A DNA stretch of 14,095 nt from the NCBI GenBank assembly GCA_028276145.1, contig JAPYWX010000025.1, forward strand, positions 1-14,095, written 5' to 3'. The stretch's first letter is position 1, and each line of letters opens with the position of its first letter. Source of the DNA: Spirochaetota bacterium. Lineage in GTDB: Bacteria; Spirochaetota; Brevinematia; DTOW01. A program made the translations under genes and the position numbers. This document shows, in pieces, positions 7,177 to 14,073 of the stretch. The notes under the pieces are model-generated. The model ran no database searches. It was not told the origin of the DNA and saw nothing but the letters and a program-made list of their open reading frames with translations.

Positions 7177-8127
7177 ATGTCTTTACTTGAAGAAATAAAC
7201 AAAGAAAAAAGCAAAGTAATCGTAGGACAAGAAAGAGTAATAAACAGAATAATAACTTGTCTATTCTCCGAAGGGCACATACTCATAGTTGGTGTACCAG
7301 GATTAGCAAAAACATTGATGGCTAATGTTGTAGCAAGAATGCTAGATTTAGAATTCAAAAGAATACAATTTACCCCAGACCTAATGCCTTCTGACATTAC
7401 AGGATTTGACATAATAGAGGAAGACTTAGAAAGTGGCAGAAAAAAACTAGTTTTTCAAAAGGGACCTGTATTCACCAACATTCTACTAGCAGACGAAATA
7501 AACAGAGCATCACCAAAAACACAATCAGCATTGCTTGAAGCAATGCAAGAAAGGAAGGTAACAGTTTTCGGTAGAACTTATGAACTAGAAAGCCCATTTT
7601 TCGTAATAGCAACACAAAACCCACTAGAACAAGAAGGAACATACCCACTACCAGAGGCACAACTTGACAGGTTCATGATGCAGGTAATTGTTGACTACCC
7701 ATCACTAGAAGAAGAATTAAAAATTTGTAAGGTAGAACCAAATCTATCAGTTATAAACCCAATAATAACAAAGAGCGAATTTTTCAAAGTAAAAGAAGAG
7801 ATAAAAAAAACATTCGTGCCAGACAAAATAGTTGAGTACATCGTTAAAATCGTTAGAGCAACAAGACCCAGTGACTCACCTTTAAGCTTGGTAAAGGAAT
7901 TCGTTGAATGGGGAGCAGGACCAAGAGTAACACAGCACATGCTCAAAGCAAGCATGACTCTAGCCTACCTAAACGGGGATAAAACACTACAAAAAGAACA
8001 TGTAGACGAAATACTGATAGACTCTCTAAGACACAGAGTGATATTAAACTACTCAGCTAAACTAGAAAATATAAGTATAGAGCAAATAATTACCGAAGTT
8101 GTTAAATTCGTAGAGAATAACATTTAG
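7177..8127 (+). CDS. MoxR-family AAA+ ATPase
   Basis: A 316-residue cytoplasmic AAA+ ATPase; MoxR proteins act as chaperone-like remodellers of metal-dependent or membrane-associated protein complexes. Seen: VGQE (16-19), Walker A GVPGLAKT (39-46), the MoxR string QFTPDLMPSDITG (64-76), Walker B LLADEINRASPKTQ (103-116), LLEAMQE (119-125), sensor 1 with ATQNPLEQEGTYPLPEAQLD (145-164), and the sensor-2 region GAGPRVTQ in the C-terminal lid. MoxR genes usually precede DUF58 and von Willebrand A genes; here pheS comes next and no such partner is in the window, so its clients are unknown. It is probably transcribed alone, with a weak terminator after it. The start ATG has no ribosome site but an appropriate -10 six bases upstream. 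Confidence 0.93.
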   Translation: MSLLEEINKEKSKVIVGQERVINRIITCLFSEGHILIVGVPGLAKTLMANVVARMLDLEFKRIQFTPDLMPSDITGFDIIEEDLESGRKKLVFQKGPVFTNILLADEINRASPKTQSALLEAMQERKVTVFGRTYELESPFFVIATQNPLEQEGTYPLPEAQLDRFMMQVIVDYPSLEEELKICKVEPNLSVINPIITKSEFFKVKEEIKKTFVPDKIVEYIVKIVRATRPSDSPLSLVKEFVEWGAGPRVTQHMLKASMTLAYLNGDKTLQKEHVDEILIDSLRHRVILNYSAKLENISIEQIITEVVKFVENNI

Positions 8128-8186
8128 AGAGGCCATGCTTCTTAAGAATTCAGTATCTAAAAATTACACAGCTTCGTAAAAATAGT

Positions 8187-8211
8187 TCTTTCCTATCAAG
8201 AAAGATTTTTT
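8187..8211 (+). terminator. weak intrinsic terminator after the MoxR gene
   Basis: TCTTTC (8187-8192), a 7-base loop, GAAAGA (8200-8205), followed directly by six T. The stem is short and AT-rich, so efficiency is doubtful, but the position 60 bases after the stop and the T-run fit. Confidence 0.4.
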
Positions 8212-8234
8212 CAATAGAATTAAAATCCTATTAT

Positions 8235-8270
8235 GAAAAATTCCGTGAATTAAAATTCCATGAATTTTTC
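8235..8270. repeat. nested and tandem mini-hairpins before pheS
   Basis: Outer arms GAAAAATTC (8235-8243) and GAATTTTTC (8262-8270) are perfect 9-bp complements. Within them two copies of a small hairpin stand side by side, AATTC-CGT-GAATT (8239-8251) and AATTC-CAT-GAATT (8254-8266). The layout resembles the 3637-3755 array, with different stem sequence. The pheS -35 would fall at its right edge. Confidence 0.6.
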
Positions 8271-8296
8271 AAGAGCCCTTAGAGATTCTTTATAAT
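8268..8296 (+). promoter_or_regulatory. candidate promoter of pheS (leaderless)
   Basis: A perfect TATAAT (8291-8296) lies exactly 7 bases before the pheS ATG, so transcription would start at the A of the start codon. The -35 is poor (TTCAAG at 8268-8273, 17-base spacer). No ribosome site precedes the gene. Confidence 0.45.
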
Positions 8297-8303
8297 TTTT
8301 TCT

Positions 8304-9338
8304 ATGGATTTAGATAAAGTCATAGATGAATTCTTAAACGAAATAAAAGGAATAAACGATAGTGAATCACTCGCTAAGATTAAAGCAAAGTACATTGGTA
8401 GTAAAGGTATAATAAAAGACCTTCTAAAAAAGATAAGTGAAGTTGAGCCGTCACAAAGAAAAGAATTCGGAAGCAAAGTTAACCAATTAAAAGAGAAAAT
8501 AGAGGAAGAAATAAAGAAAAAGCAAAATGAAATTGAGAGCTTGGAAATAGAAACAAAGCTAAAATCAGAATGGGTAGACATAACACTAACAAGGCTTTAT
8601 GATACCGTACCAGCAAAACATCCCGTAAACACAGTAAAAGAAGAACTTTGTAACATCTTCCTAGAAATGGGTTTTAGCGTAGTTGAGGGACCAGAAATAG
8701 AACTAGAATCCTACAACTTCGATAGATTGAACATTCCGCCTAATCACCCGGCTAGAGATGACCATGATTCATTTTACCTAGATGTAAAAGGAATGGTAGA
8801 TAGGTACTTACTCAGGACTCAAACCTCACCAGTTCAGATAAGAACAATGGAAAAATTCAAGCCACCTGTAGCAGTCGTTGCTCCAGGAAGATGCTTTAGA
8901 AGAGACACAGTAGATGCTAGACACTCCCACACCTTCCACCAAATCGAAGGCTTGTATGTTGATAAAGATGTCAAATTCTCAGACCTAAAGGGTATCATGT
9001 TATTATTCGCTCAAAAAATGTTTGGGCCTAAAACAAAAATAAGGCTAAGAACAGATTACTTCCCATTCACAGAACCAAGTGCAGAATTAGCAGTGACATG
9101 CCCAGGATGCGGCGGAAGTGGCTGCAATGTCTGCTCATTCTCAGGATGGCTCGAAATAGCAGGCTGCGGTATGGTACACCCTCAAGTATTCAAAAACGCC
9201 GGCTACGACCCAAACGAAGTCAAAGGCTTCGCCTTCGGTATGGGAATAGAAAGAATAGCAATGGTAAAATACAACATAACAGATATAAGACTATTTTACG
9301 AAAACGACATAAGATTCCTAAAAATGCTAAGTGGCTAA
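8304..9338 (+). CDS. pheS: phenylalanine--tRNA ligase alpha subunit
   Basis: Catalytic subunit of the alpha2-beta2 enzyme that charges tRNA-Phe. The 344-residue length is usual. Residues 1-90 form the charged coiled-coil arm that contacts tRNA. The class II core follows: HPVNTVKEEL (106-115), motif 2 region APGRCFRRDTVDARHSHTFH (193-212) with QIEG, the phenylalanine pocket near FPFTEPSAE (253-261), and motif 3 GFAFGMGIERIAM (308-320). Cysteines 266, 269, 274 and 277 form the CxxC-type cluster found in many non-proteobacterial PheS. pheT, normally adjacent, is absent; an outer-membrane gene follows instead. The start is supported by a TATAAT spaced for a leaderless transcript rather than by a ribosome site. 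Confidence 0.97.
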   Translation: MDLDKVIDEFLNEIKGINDSESLAKIKAKYIGSKGIIKDLLKKISEVEPSQRKEFGSKVNQLKEKIEEEIKKKQNEIESLEIETKLKSEWVDITLTRLYDTVPAKHPVNTVKEELCNIFLEMGFSVVEGPEIELESYNFDRLNIPPNHPARDDHDSFYLDVKGMVDRYLLRTQTSPVQIRTMEKFKPPVAVVAPGRCFRRDTVDARHSHTFHQIEGLYVDKDVKFSDLKGIMLLFAQKMFGPKTKIRLRTDYFPFTEPSAELAVTCPGCGGSGCNVCSFSGWLEIAGCGMVHPQVFKNAGYDPNEVKGFAFGMGIERIAMVKYNITDIRLFYENDIRFLKMLSG

Positions 9339-9363
9339 GCTTGTTTTTAACAGCTTACCTTAC

Positions 9364-9392
9364 TTGAAAATCTACGAAAAATATCTAATAAT
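9364..9392 (+). promoter_or_regulatory. candidate promoter of the beta-barrel gene
   Basis: TTGAAA (9364-9369), 17 bases, AATAAT (9387-9392): 5 of 6 matches in each box. Transcription from about 9399 would give a leader of about 15 bases with AAGGAGG (9402-9408), 5 bases before the ATG. Confidence 0.5.
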
Positions 9393-9413
9393 TCCTACTA
9401 GAAGGAGGATTTT

Positions 9414-10802
9414 ATGAAAAGGCTAATTTTCATTTTAATTATCTTGATGCTAACTCTAAACTTCATTGCGTTCGCTTCTGAATCAAGGGTAAACAGTTTA
9501 GCAGTACCATCAACATTAGTTGATGATAACTTTGGTATGGTGCTAGAACCATGGTATGTAAATTCTACAAACAATTTCGTTGACTTTGAACCCATTACAG
9601 CACCTCTTAGCTTCTATGCACTAGCCAAGTATACCATACCCACACCAATTGAGAAACTCAATCTAGGTGTGATCATCAACTACCCCTACAATGAATTATC
9701 ATACATACCTAACATAGCAACTGGTGTCCCTGCTGGATTCTTGACAGCTAACACTACCCCATTATCAGCATTCACACTAACAGACTACTCTAGGGACAGA
9801 ATTGATGTACTTCTTGGACTAAATAAGATATTAGCAATAACATTCCTAAAACCATACTTGGGAATAGGCTATGCAGGAGACTTTTCAGTTACAACAACAT
9901 CTAATGAAGTCAGTGGAATCGAAACAATCACTGAAGAATCAATATCCCAATTAAAAATCATACTTGGTAGCACTGTAGATTTAGGATTCATTGACATATC
10001 CCCAACAATAAAAGTATACCTACCGTCCGCAGTAAATTCTGTGAGTAACCTATCTACCAATGTTCAGAATTATGTAAACTACAGATACCATACCTTATTA
10101 TCATCATTCAACTTCTCAGTTGATGTACCACTAAAACTAAAGTTAGATGGTGATAAGACATACATAAAAGGGTTTGTAAACTTCTTTAATTACTACCTAC
10201 CTTCAGCACAGATAACAAAGAAAGACCTAAACGGCAATGGCAACTTTGGGGATCCCGGTGATGAAGATACACAAATTACAAACAACTACGGTGTATCATC
10301 TTACAGCATACTGGCATCATACAATACATACATACTCAATAACATACTCATTCTACTAGGCACAGGTTACTCCTCTACAACTTCTAGTAGAGAAATATAT
10401 GCAAGAGGTGTTGCTAACGCAACAGAAACGAACGATAACGATTACAAAAGATACACAACAGAAGCAATAATTCCTATTTTTGTATCCACTGAAATACCTT
10501 TCACAGATTGGCTAACATTCAGAGTAGGTGTTGCCGGTAATCCTCTAGAAATCACTTATTCCTACACGAAGAACGGTAAGGATGGTCAAGCAACAGTAAA
10601 CATATTATCTTCTTCATCGCTACTAAGTAGCTTCATGATAGGATTCTCAGTAAAACCGATAAAGGGTTTATCTCTTGATTGGGTTTTGAACAATAACTTT
10701 ATCAACAATGTATTCATAAATGGTAGACTGCCATGGATAATAAGCGGAAACAATTTGTTTGACAATGTATCATCAAAATTCAGTATAGAGTGGGTATTTT
10801 AA
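9414..10802 (+). CDS. probable outer-membrane beta-barrel protein, unknown function
   Basis: 462 residues. A signal peptide is clear: MKRLIFILIILMLTLNFIAFA with probable cleavage after A21. The mature protein has no further hydrophobic helix but many alternating short stretches typical of membrane beta-strands (for example SFYALAKYTIP, LKPYLGIGYAGDF, FRVGVAGNPLEITYSY) and ends in SIEWVF, a C-terminal phenylalanine as recognised by the BAM machinery. SRVNSLAVPSTLVDDNF just after the signal peptide recalls the N-terminus of several OmpP1/porin-like families, but I do not recognise the family. DLNGNGNFGDPGDED (271-285) looks like an EF-hand-type calcium loop, probably in a surface or periplasmic loop. 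It has its own promoter, the best ribosome site in the window's plus-strand genes, and a strong terminator, so it is likely well expressed and monocistronic. Confidence 0.65.
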   Translation: MKRLIFILIILMLTLNFIAFASESRVNSLAVPSTLVDDNFGMVLEPWYVNSTNNFVDFEPITAPLSFYALAKYTIPTPIEKLNLGVIINYPYNELSYIPNIATGVPAGFLTANTTPLSAFTLTDYSRDRIDVLLGLNKILAITFLKPYLGIGYAGDFSVTTTSNEVSGIETITEESISQLKIILGSTVDLGFIDISPTIKVYLPSAVNSVSNLSTNVQNYVNYRYHTLLSSFNFSVDVPLKLKLDGDKTYIKGFVNFFNYYLPSAQITKKDLNGNGNFGDPGDEDTQITNNYGVSSYSILASYNTYILNNILILLGTGYSSTTSSREIYARGVANATETNDNDYKRYTTEAIIPIFVSTEIPFTDWLTFRVGVAGNPLEITYSYTKNGKDGQATVNILSSSSLLSSFMIGFSVKPIKGLSLDWVLNNNFINNVFINGRLPWIISGNNLFDNVSSKFSIEWVF

Positions 10803-10811
10803 ATTATCTAC

Positions 10812-10842
10812 CAGGGGGCTCACGCCCCCTGTTCAAATTTTT
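10812..10842 (+). terminator. strong intrinsic terminator after the beta-barrel gene
   Basis: CAGGGGGC (10812-10819), loop TCAC, GCCCCCTG (10824-10831): a perfect 8-bp GC-rich stem, followed by TTCAAATTTTT. The T-tract is interrupted, but stem strength and position 9 bases after the stop make this the clearest terminator in the window. Confidence 0.8.
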
Positions 10843-10859
10843 AATTTCCTCCCGATAAT
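10832..10859 (+). promoter_or_regulatory. candidate promoter of the LamG/FN3 gene (leaderless)
   Basis: TTCAAA (10832-10837), 16 bases, GATAAT (10854-10859), then 7 bases to the GTG start. The -35 begins on the base after the preceding terminator stem. No Shine-Dalgarno site precedes the GTG. Confidence 0.45.
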
Positions 10860-10866
10860 TCTTCAT

Positions 10867-12267
10867 GTGAAAATCAAGAGTCTATTACTCGGAATAGTAT
10901 TATCTCTAGGGTTATTCTCAATTTCGTTTGGTAACATAATTGAGCTCTCTGAAAGAGATTTTAACATTACAACATCTTATAGTGAACAAAAAGTTTTTGA
11001 AGGAATGCCAACTTCTTATAGTGGAAATGAGCCAAACAGTAGTGGCTTATTCATAAATTTTGAAGACGAAAACATCACAAATAACTACGAGTTTTCAAAA
11101 TTCAGCTTCGAGAAATCCCAAAAGTCATTTAGTGGTAGTTATTCAGCCAAAGTTTTCACAAAGTATCATGGCATTTCAATCATACTACCCAAAGATTTCT
11201 TTACATCAAAAGCACTAGGTAGCGTAATCAGTATACACATATCATTTTACCCAACAAGGCTAGACAATGGCTCGTATCTATTCAAACTAAAATCTGTAAA
11301 CTTCTATGAAGACAAAGAAATAAGTGCAGTAATAAGAAACGAGACAGTTAATTTGAGAGTAAAAAACATTTTTATTGATTCAGAAACTGGGGACAAAAAG
11401 GACATACTCATATCATCATACGACAAGGTAGAATTAAACAGATGGAGTGAAATATCCCTAGTTTTTGACCTATTAAACTCAAAGATTCTTCTTTACCTTA
11501 ATAACGAAATAATAGGTTTTGCTAAAGTTGAAGGCACCAAGATGGAGATGGGGAACAATAATTTCATTCTTGACATAGGTTCGGACTTCGTGGGGTATAT
11601 TGATGATTTAGCGCTTGTACCTTACAGGTTAATCTCAACAAAACCTATACAAGAAATACCAAACGAAATAGTATCAAGAATAATAGATACAAAAAACTAC
11701 TCATCAAAACTCGTAAACGTAAAGGTAGACAAGAAAATTGGTGAATTCCTAGTGTATGCAAGAGGTAGTAACAAAATTGAAGATTTAATAAACAACAAAA
11801 CAGAATGGCAACTATTCCAAGGTGAAGGAATAAAGGGCAGATACATTCAGCTAAAACTTATGCCACTTAAAAAAGAAGGAGAGATAAAATCACTCAAAGT
11901 ATCATTAACTACAGAAACTGACATAAAACCACTCATCCCACAAATAGTAAATATAAAATCCCTAAACCAAGGTGAAGTAACGATTTCATGGCAAAACGAT
12001 TTAGATGATGAAATAGATTACTATGAAATATACTACGGAACAGAAAAAGACAAGTACTTTGGAACTGATGCTCTAAACGGTCCATCACCCATAAAAGTAA
12101 AAAAACCTACGAAATTCTACCCTGTCTATAGCTACACCCTGAAAGGTTTGAAGTTAAATGAAACTTACTACATATCAATGAGAAGCATAAGAAAAGACGG
12201 AACCAAGAGTGATTATTCAGAAGAAATAAAATTTACCCCTGGAATACTTTTTCTATCAAAGAAGTGA
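10867..12267 (+). CDS. exported LamG-like / fibronectin type III protein
   Basis: 466 residues with a signal peptide (MKIKSLLLGIVLSLGLFSISFG, cleavage near 22). Residues about 60-255 resemble a LamG/concanavalin-like beta-sandwich: FINFEDE at the start, FSGSYSAKVF, then NRWSEISLVFD and GYIDDLALVPYR at the end, a pattern common in carbohydrate- or protein-binding exported domains. Residues 275-350 form a further beta-rich part with W314QLF and GRYIQLKLMPL, like the linker domain often found after LamG. Residues 355-458 fit a fibronectin type III domain (PQIVNIKSLNQGEVTISW..YYEIYYGT..YTLKGLKLNETYYISMRSIRKDG). No membrane anchor, lipobox or catalytic motif is visible; it may be periplasmic, surface-bound or secreted. 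GTG at 10867 is the start; the ATG two bases earlier is in another frame and stops at once. Binding partner unknown. Confidence 0.7.
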   Translation: MKIKSLLLGIVLSLGLFSISFGNIIELSERDFNITTSYSEQKVFEGMPTSYSGNEPNSSGLFINFEDENITNNYEFSKFSFEKSQKSFSGSYSAKVFTKYHGISIILPKDFFTSKALGSVISIHISFYPTRLDNGSYLFKLKSVNFYEDKEISAVIRNETVNLRVKNIFIDSETGDKKDILISSYDKVELNRWSEISLVFDLLNSKILLYLNNEIIGFAKVEGTKMEMGNNNFILDIGSDFVGYIDDLALVPYRLISTKPIQEIPNEIVSRIIDTKNYSSKLVNVKVDKKIGEFLVYARGSNKIEDLINNKTEWQLFQGEGIKGRYIQLKLMPLKKEGEIKSLKVSLTTETDIKPLIPQIVNIKSLNQGEVTISWQNDLDDEIDYYEIYYGTEKDKYFGTDALNGPSPIKVKKPTKFYPVYSYTLKGLKLNETYYISMRSIRKDGTKSDYSEEIKFTPGILFLSKK

Positions 12268-12277
12268 GTTTAGCACT

Positions 12278-12291
12278 ACTACTTAAGTAGT
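12278..12291. repeat. 14-bp perfect palindrome
   Basis: ACTACTTAAGTAGT lies 11 bases after the LamG/FN3 stop in the 67-base gap between convergent genes. It could fold into a hairpin in either transcript, but there is no T-tract. Confidence 0.55.
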
Positions 12292-12311
12292 CTCACCCAA
12301 CCCTTTGATGC

Positions 12312-12345
12312 AGAGAAGTTTCACTTCTAGAGGTTCAACTTCTCT
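12312..12345. repeat. double mini-hairpin at the end of tlyA, possible bidirectional terminator
   Basis: Two 15-bp units stand side by side: AGAAGT-TTC-ACTTCT (12314-12328) and AGAGGT-TCA-ACTTCT (12329-12343, one G-T wobble). The outer arms AGAGAAGT (12312-12319) and ACTTCTCT (12338-12345) also pair perfectly. The second unit overlaps the tlyA stop and last codons. It lies between convergent genes, so a termination or RNA-stability role is plausible. Confidence 0.55.
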
Positions 12346-13090
12346 TGATAAAATAAATAAAGTACTCCTGATTACCATCAGTACCCTTTATATGTGACTT
12401 TTCTACACCTCTTACAATGAAATTATTTTCTTCAATGAAATTCCTTACCTTTTCTATAGCAAGATGATGATACTCTTCTCTGACTATTCCACCTTTACCG
12501 ACAAACTTCGGTTCTAACTCAAACTGAGGTTTTATAAGCACGAGAAACTCTGTTCCTACAGCTACAACATTGCTAACTGGTAAAATTATTTTCGTAAGCG
12601 ATATAAATGAAACATCAACAACCACCAGAGAAATATCTTCTGAAAGTTTCACCTCTCCTTTCTTTACTAATTCATTGAGATACCTGGCATTAACTCCTTC
12701 GTAAAGAATGACTCTAGGGTCATTCCTAAGAGAGTAATCAAGTTGACCATGTCCCACATCTACAGCATAAACAAGCTTAGCACCATGTTTGAGCAAACAA
12801 TCAGTGAACCCACCAGTAGATGAACCAACATCAAGGCAAACCCTACCTTCAGGATTAATTCCGAAATCTTTTATAGCCCCCTCTAACTTATACCCTCCTC
12901 TACTCACATACTTCGGTTTCTCGAGAACTGTTATCTCATCATCACTTTTTACTTCAGTAGAAGGCTTAAAAACCTTCTGACCATTGACAAGGACAGAACC
13001 TGCCATTATTAATCTTTTTGCCAACTCCCTAGACTGAACTAGTCCTCTTTCCATCAATTCCAAATCTAACCTTTTTTTAGTAACTTTCAT
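12335..13090 (-). CDS. tlyA: TlyA-family rRNA 2'-O-methyltransferase
   Basis: 251 residues, normal length. TlyA methylates ribose 2'-O positions in ribosomal RNA (16S and/or 23S, depending on subtype); older annotations call it hemolysin. An S4 RNA-binding domain covers about 5-62 (RLDLELMERGLVQSRELAKR, VLVNGQ). YVSRGGYKLEGAI (61-73) begins the FtsJ-like methyltransferase domain, with SAM motif DVGSSTGGFTD (87-97). A K-D-K-E catalytic set is visible: K68, D159 in VVVDVSFISL, K187 in LIKPQFE, E242 near the end. It begins 5 bases after the cheA stop and is probably on the same transcript. No good ribosome site is seen (AAGGGG is about 15 bases away), so it may depend on coupling to cheA translation. 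Confidence 0.93.
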   Translation of the reverse strand: MKVTKKRLDLELMERGLVQSRELAKRLIMAGSVLVNGQKVFKPSTEVKSDDEITVLEKPKYVSRGGYKLEGAIKDFGINPEGRVCLDVGSSTGGFTDCLLKHGAKLVYAVDVGHGQLDYSLRNDPRVILYEGVNARYLNELVKKGEVKLSEDISLVVVDVSFISLTKIILPVSNVVAVGTEFLVLIKPQFELEPKFVGKGGIVREEYHHLAIEKVRNFIEENNFIVRGVEKSHIKGTDGNQEYFIYFIKRS

Positions 13091-13095
13091 AAGCG

Positions 13096-14073
13096 CTACA
13101 TAATGCCCCTTTTCTCTAGGTAAGAGATGAGGTTACCGATATCTATGACATAACCAATTTTACCGTTACCGAGGATAGTAGCAGAAACGATACCAGGTGG
13201 TGGAACTAGGGTTGTATCAATAGGCCTAATAAATATATCTTCCTCTCCTAAAAACTTATCAACACTAAAGGCATACTTCTTACCAAGGTAAGAACAGACA
13301 AGAACATCTAATTCTTCCTTGTCTAGAACTTCGTCAAAGTATATCTCTCTAAACGAATATATTCTTATTACCTCATCCCTAATTTTTATTATTGACCTAT
13401 TCTCAAACTTCGTTATCTCATTTTTGCGAATCGTTATGGCTTCTTCTATTGAATTAACAGGAACGGCAAAAATTATTCCTTTTATATCAAACATTAGTAC
13501 CTTCATTATAGCCACAGTAAGCGGCAGCTTTATCAAAAATACTGTTCCTTTGCCCTCAGAAGTGCTTATAGAAATACTACCTCTAAGTTTTTCAATTTTC
13601 GCCTTAACTATATCCATTCCTACACCTCTACCTGAAACGCTAGAAACTTGGTCCTTGGTAGAGAATCCTGGGATAAATATAAGCGATAAAAGCTGTTCCT
13701 TCGAATACTCAACTCCTTCTCTTATCAACCCTTTCTCTATCCCCTTTCTTCTTATCTTCTCGAAGTCAATACCCCTACCATCATCTCTTATCCTTATTAT
13801 CACACTGTTACCTTCATTAAAAGCCTCAACTACTATATTGCCCTTTGGTGGCTTACCTAATCTTATTCTTTCTTCTTTAGGCTCTATTCCATGGTCAATC
13901 GAATTCCTTATTATATGGACTATAGGGTCAAAAATCTCGTCAACCACTGATTTATCCAATTTTGTATCCTGCCCTTTTATCACAAGGTTTACTTCCTTAC
14001 CCATCATATCCGCTGTCTCTCTAACAAGCCTAGGAAGCCTCGAAAAAAGATAATCTATCGGTATAAGTCTCAA
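13096..14073 (-). CDS. cheA: chemotaxis histidine kinase CheA, ATPase and CheW-like part (interrupted upstream)
   Basis: 325 residues covering CheA domains P4 (HATPase, about 1-185) and P5 (CheW-like receptor/CheW coupling, about 187-325). Motifs: RLIPIDYLFSRLPRLVRE (2-19), N-box HIIRNSIDHGIE (53-64), G1 DDGRGID (97-103), F-box FIPGFST (133-139), G2 SGRGVGMDIVK (147-157) and GKGT (174-177). The phosphorylated-histidine domain P1, P2 and dimerisation helices P3 are absent from this frame. The nominal start is TTG at 14073; just upstream the same frame reads L-Q-TAG-K-I-T-D-L-R, where normal CheA has L-Q-E-x-x-x-x-x-R, so the open frame looks cut by a single stop codon rather than by a natural gene start. 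It may be the 3' part of a broken cheA, a sequencing error, or a split protein. tlyA follows after 5 bases. Confidence 0.8.
   Translation of the reverse strand: MRLIPIDYLFSRLPRLVRETADMMGKEVNLVIKGQDTKLDKSVVDEIFDPIVHIIRNSIDHGIEPKEERIRLGKPPKGNIVVEAFNEGNSVIIRIRDDGRGIDFEKIRRKGIEKGLIREGVEYSKEQLLSLIFIPGFSTKDQVSSVSGRGVGMDIVKAKIEKLRGSISISTSEGKGTVFLIKLPLTVAIMKVLMFDIKGIIFAVPVNSIEEAITIRKNEITKFENRSIIKIRDEVIRIYSFREIYFDEVLDKEELDVLVCSYLGKKYAFSVDKFLGEEDIFIRPIDTTLVPPPGIVSATILGNGKIGYVIDIGNLISYLEKRGIM

Noticed and set aside
13319..14053. Long plus-strand open frame opposite cheA
   Set aside because: It is the antisense shadow of a gene with full CheA motifs; its product is low-complexity S/I/L/P with no recognisable domain.
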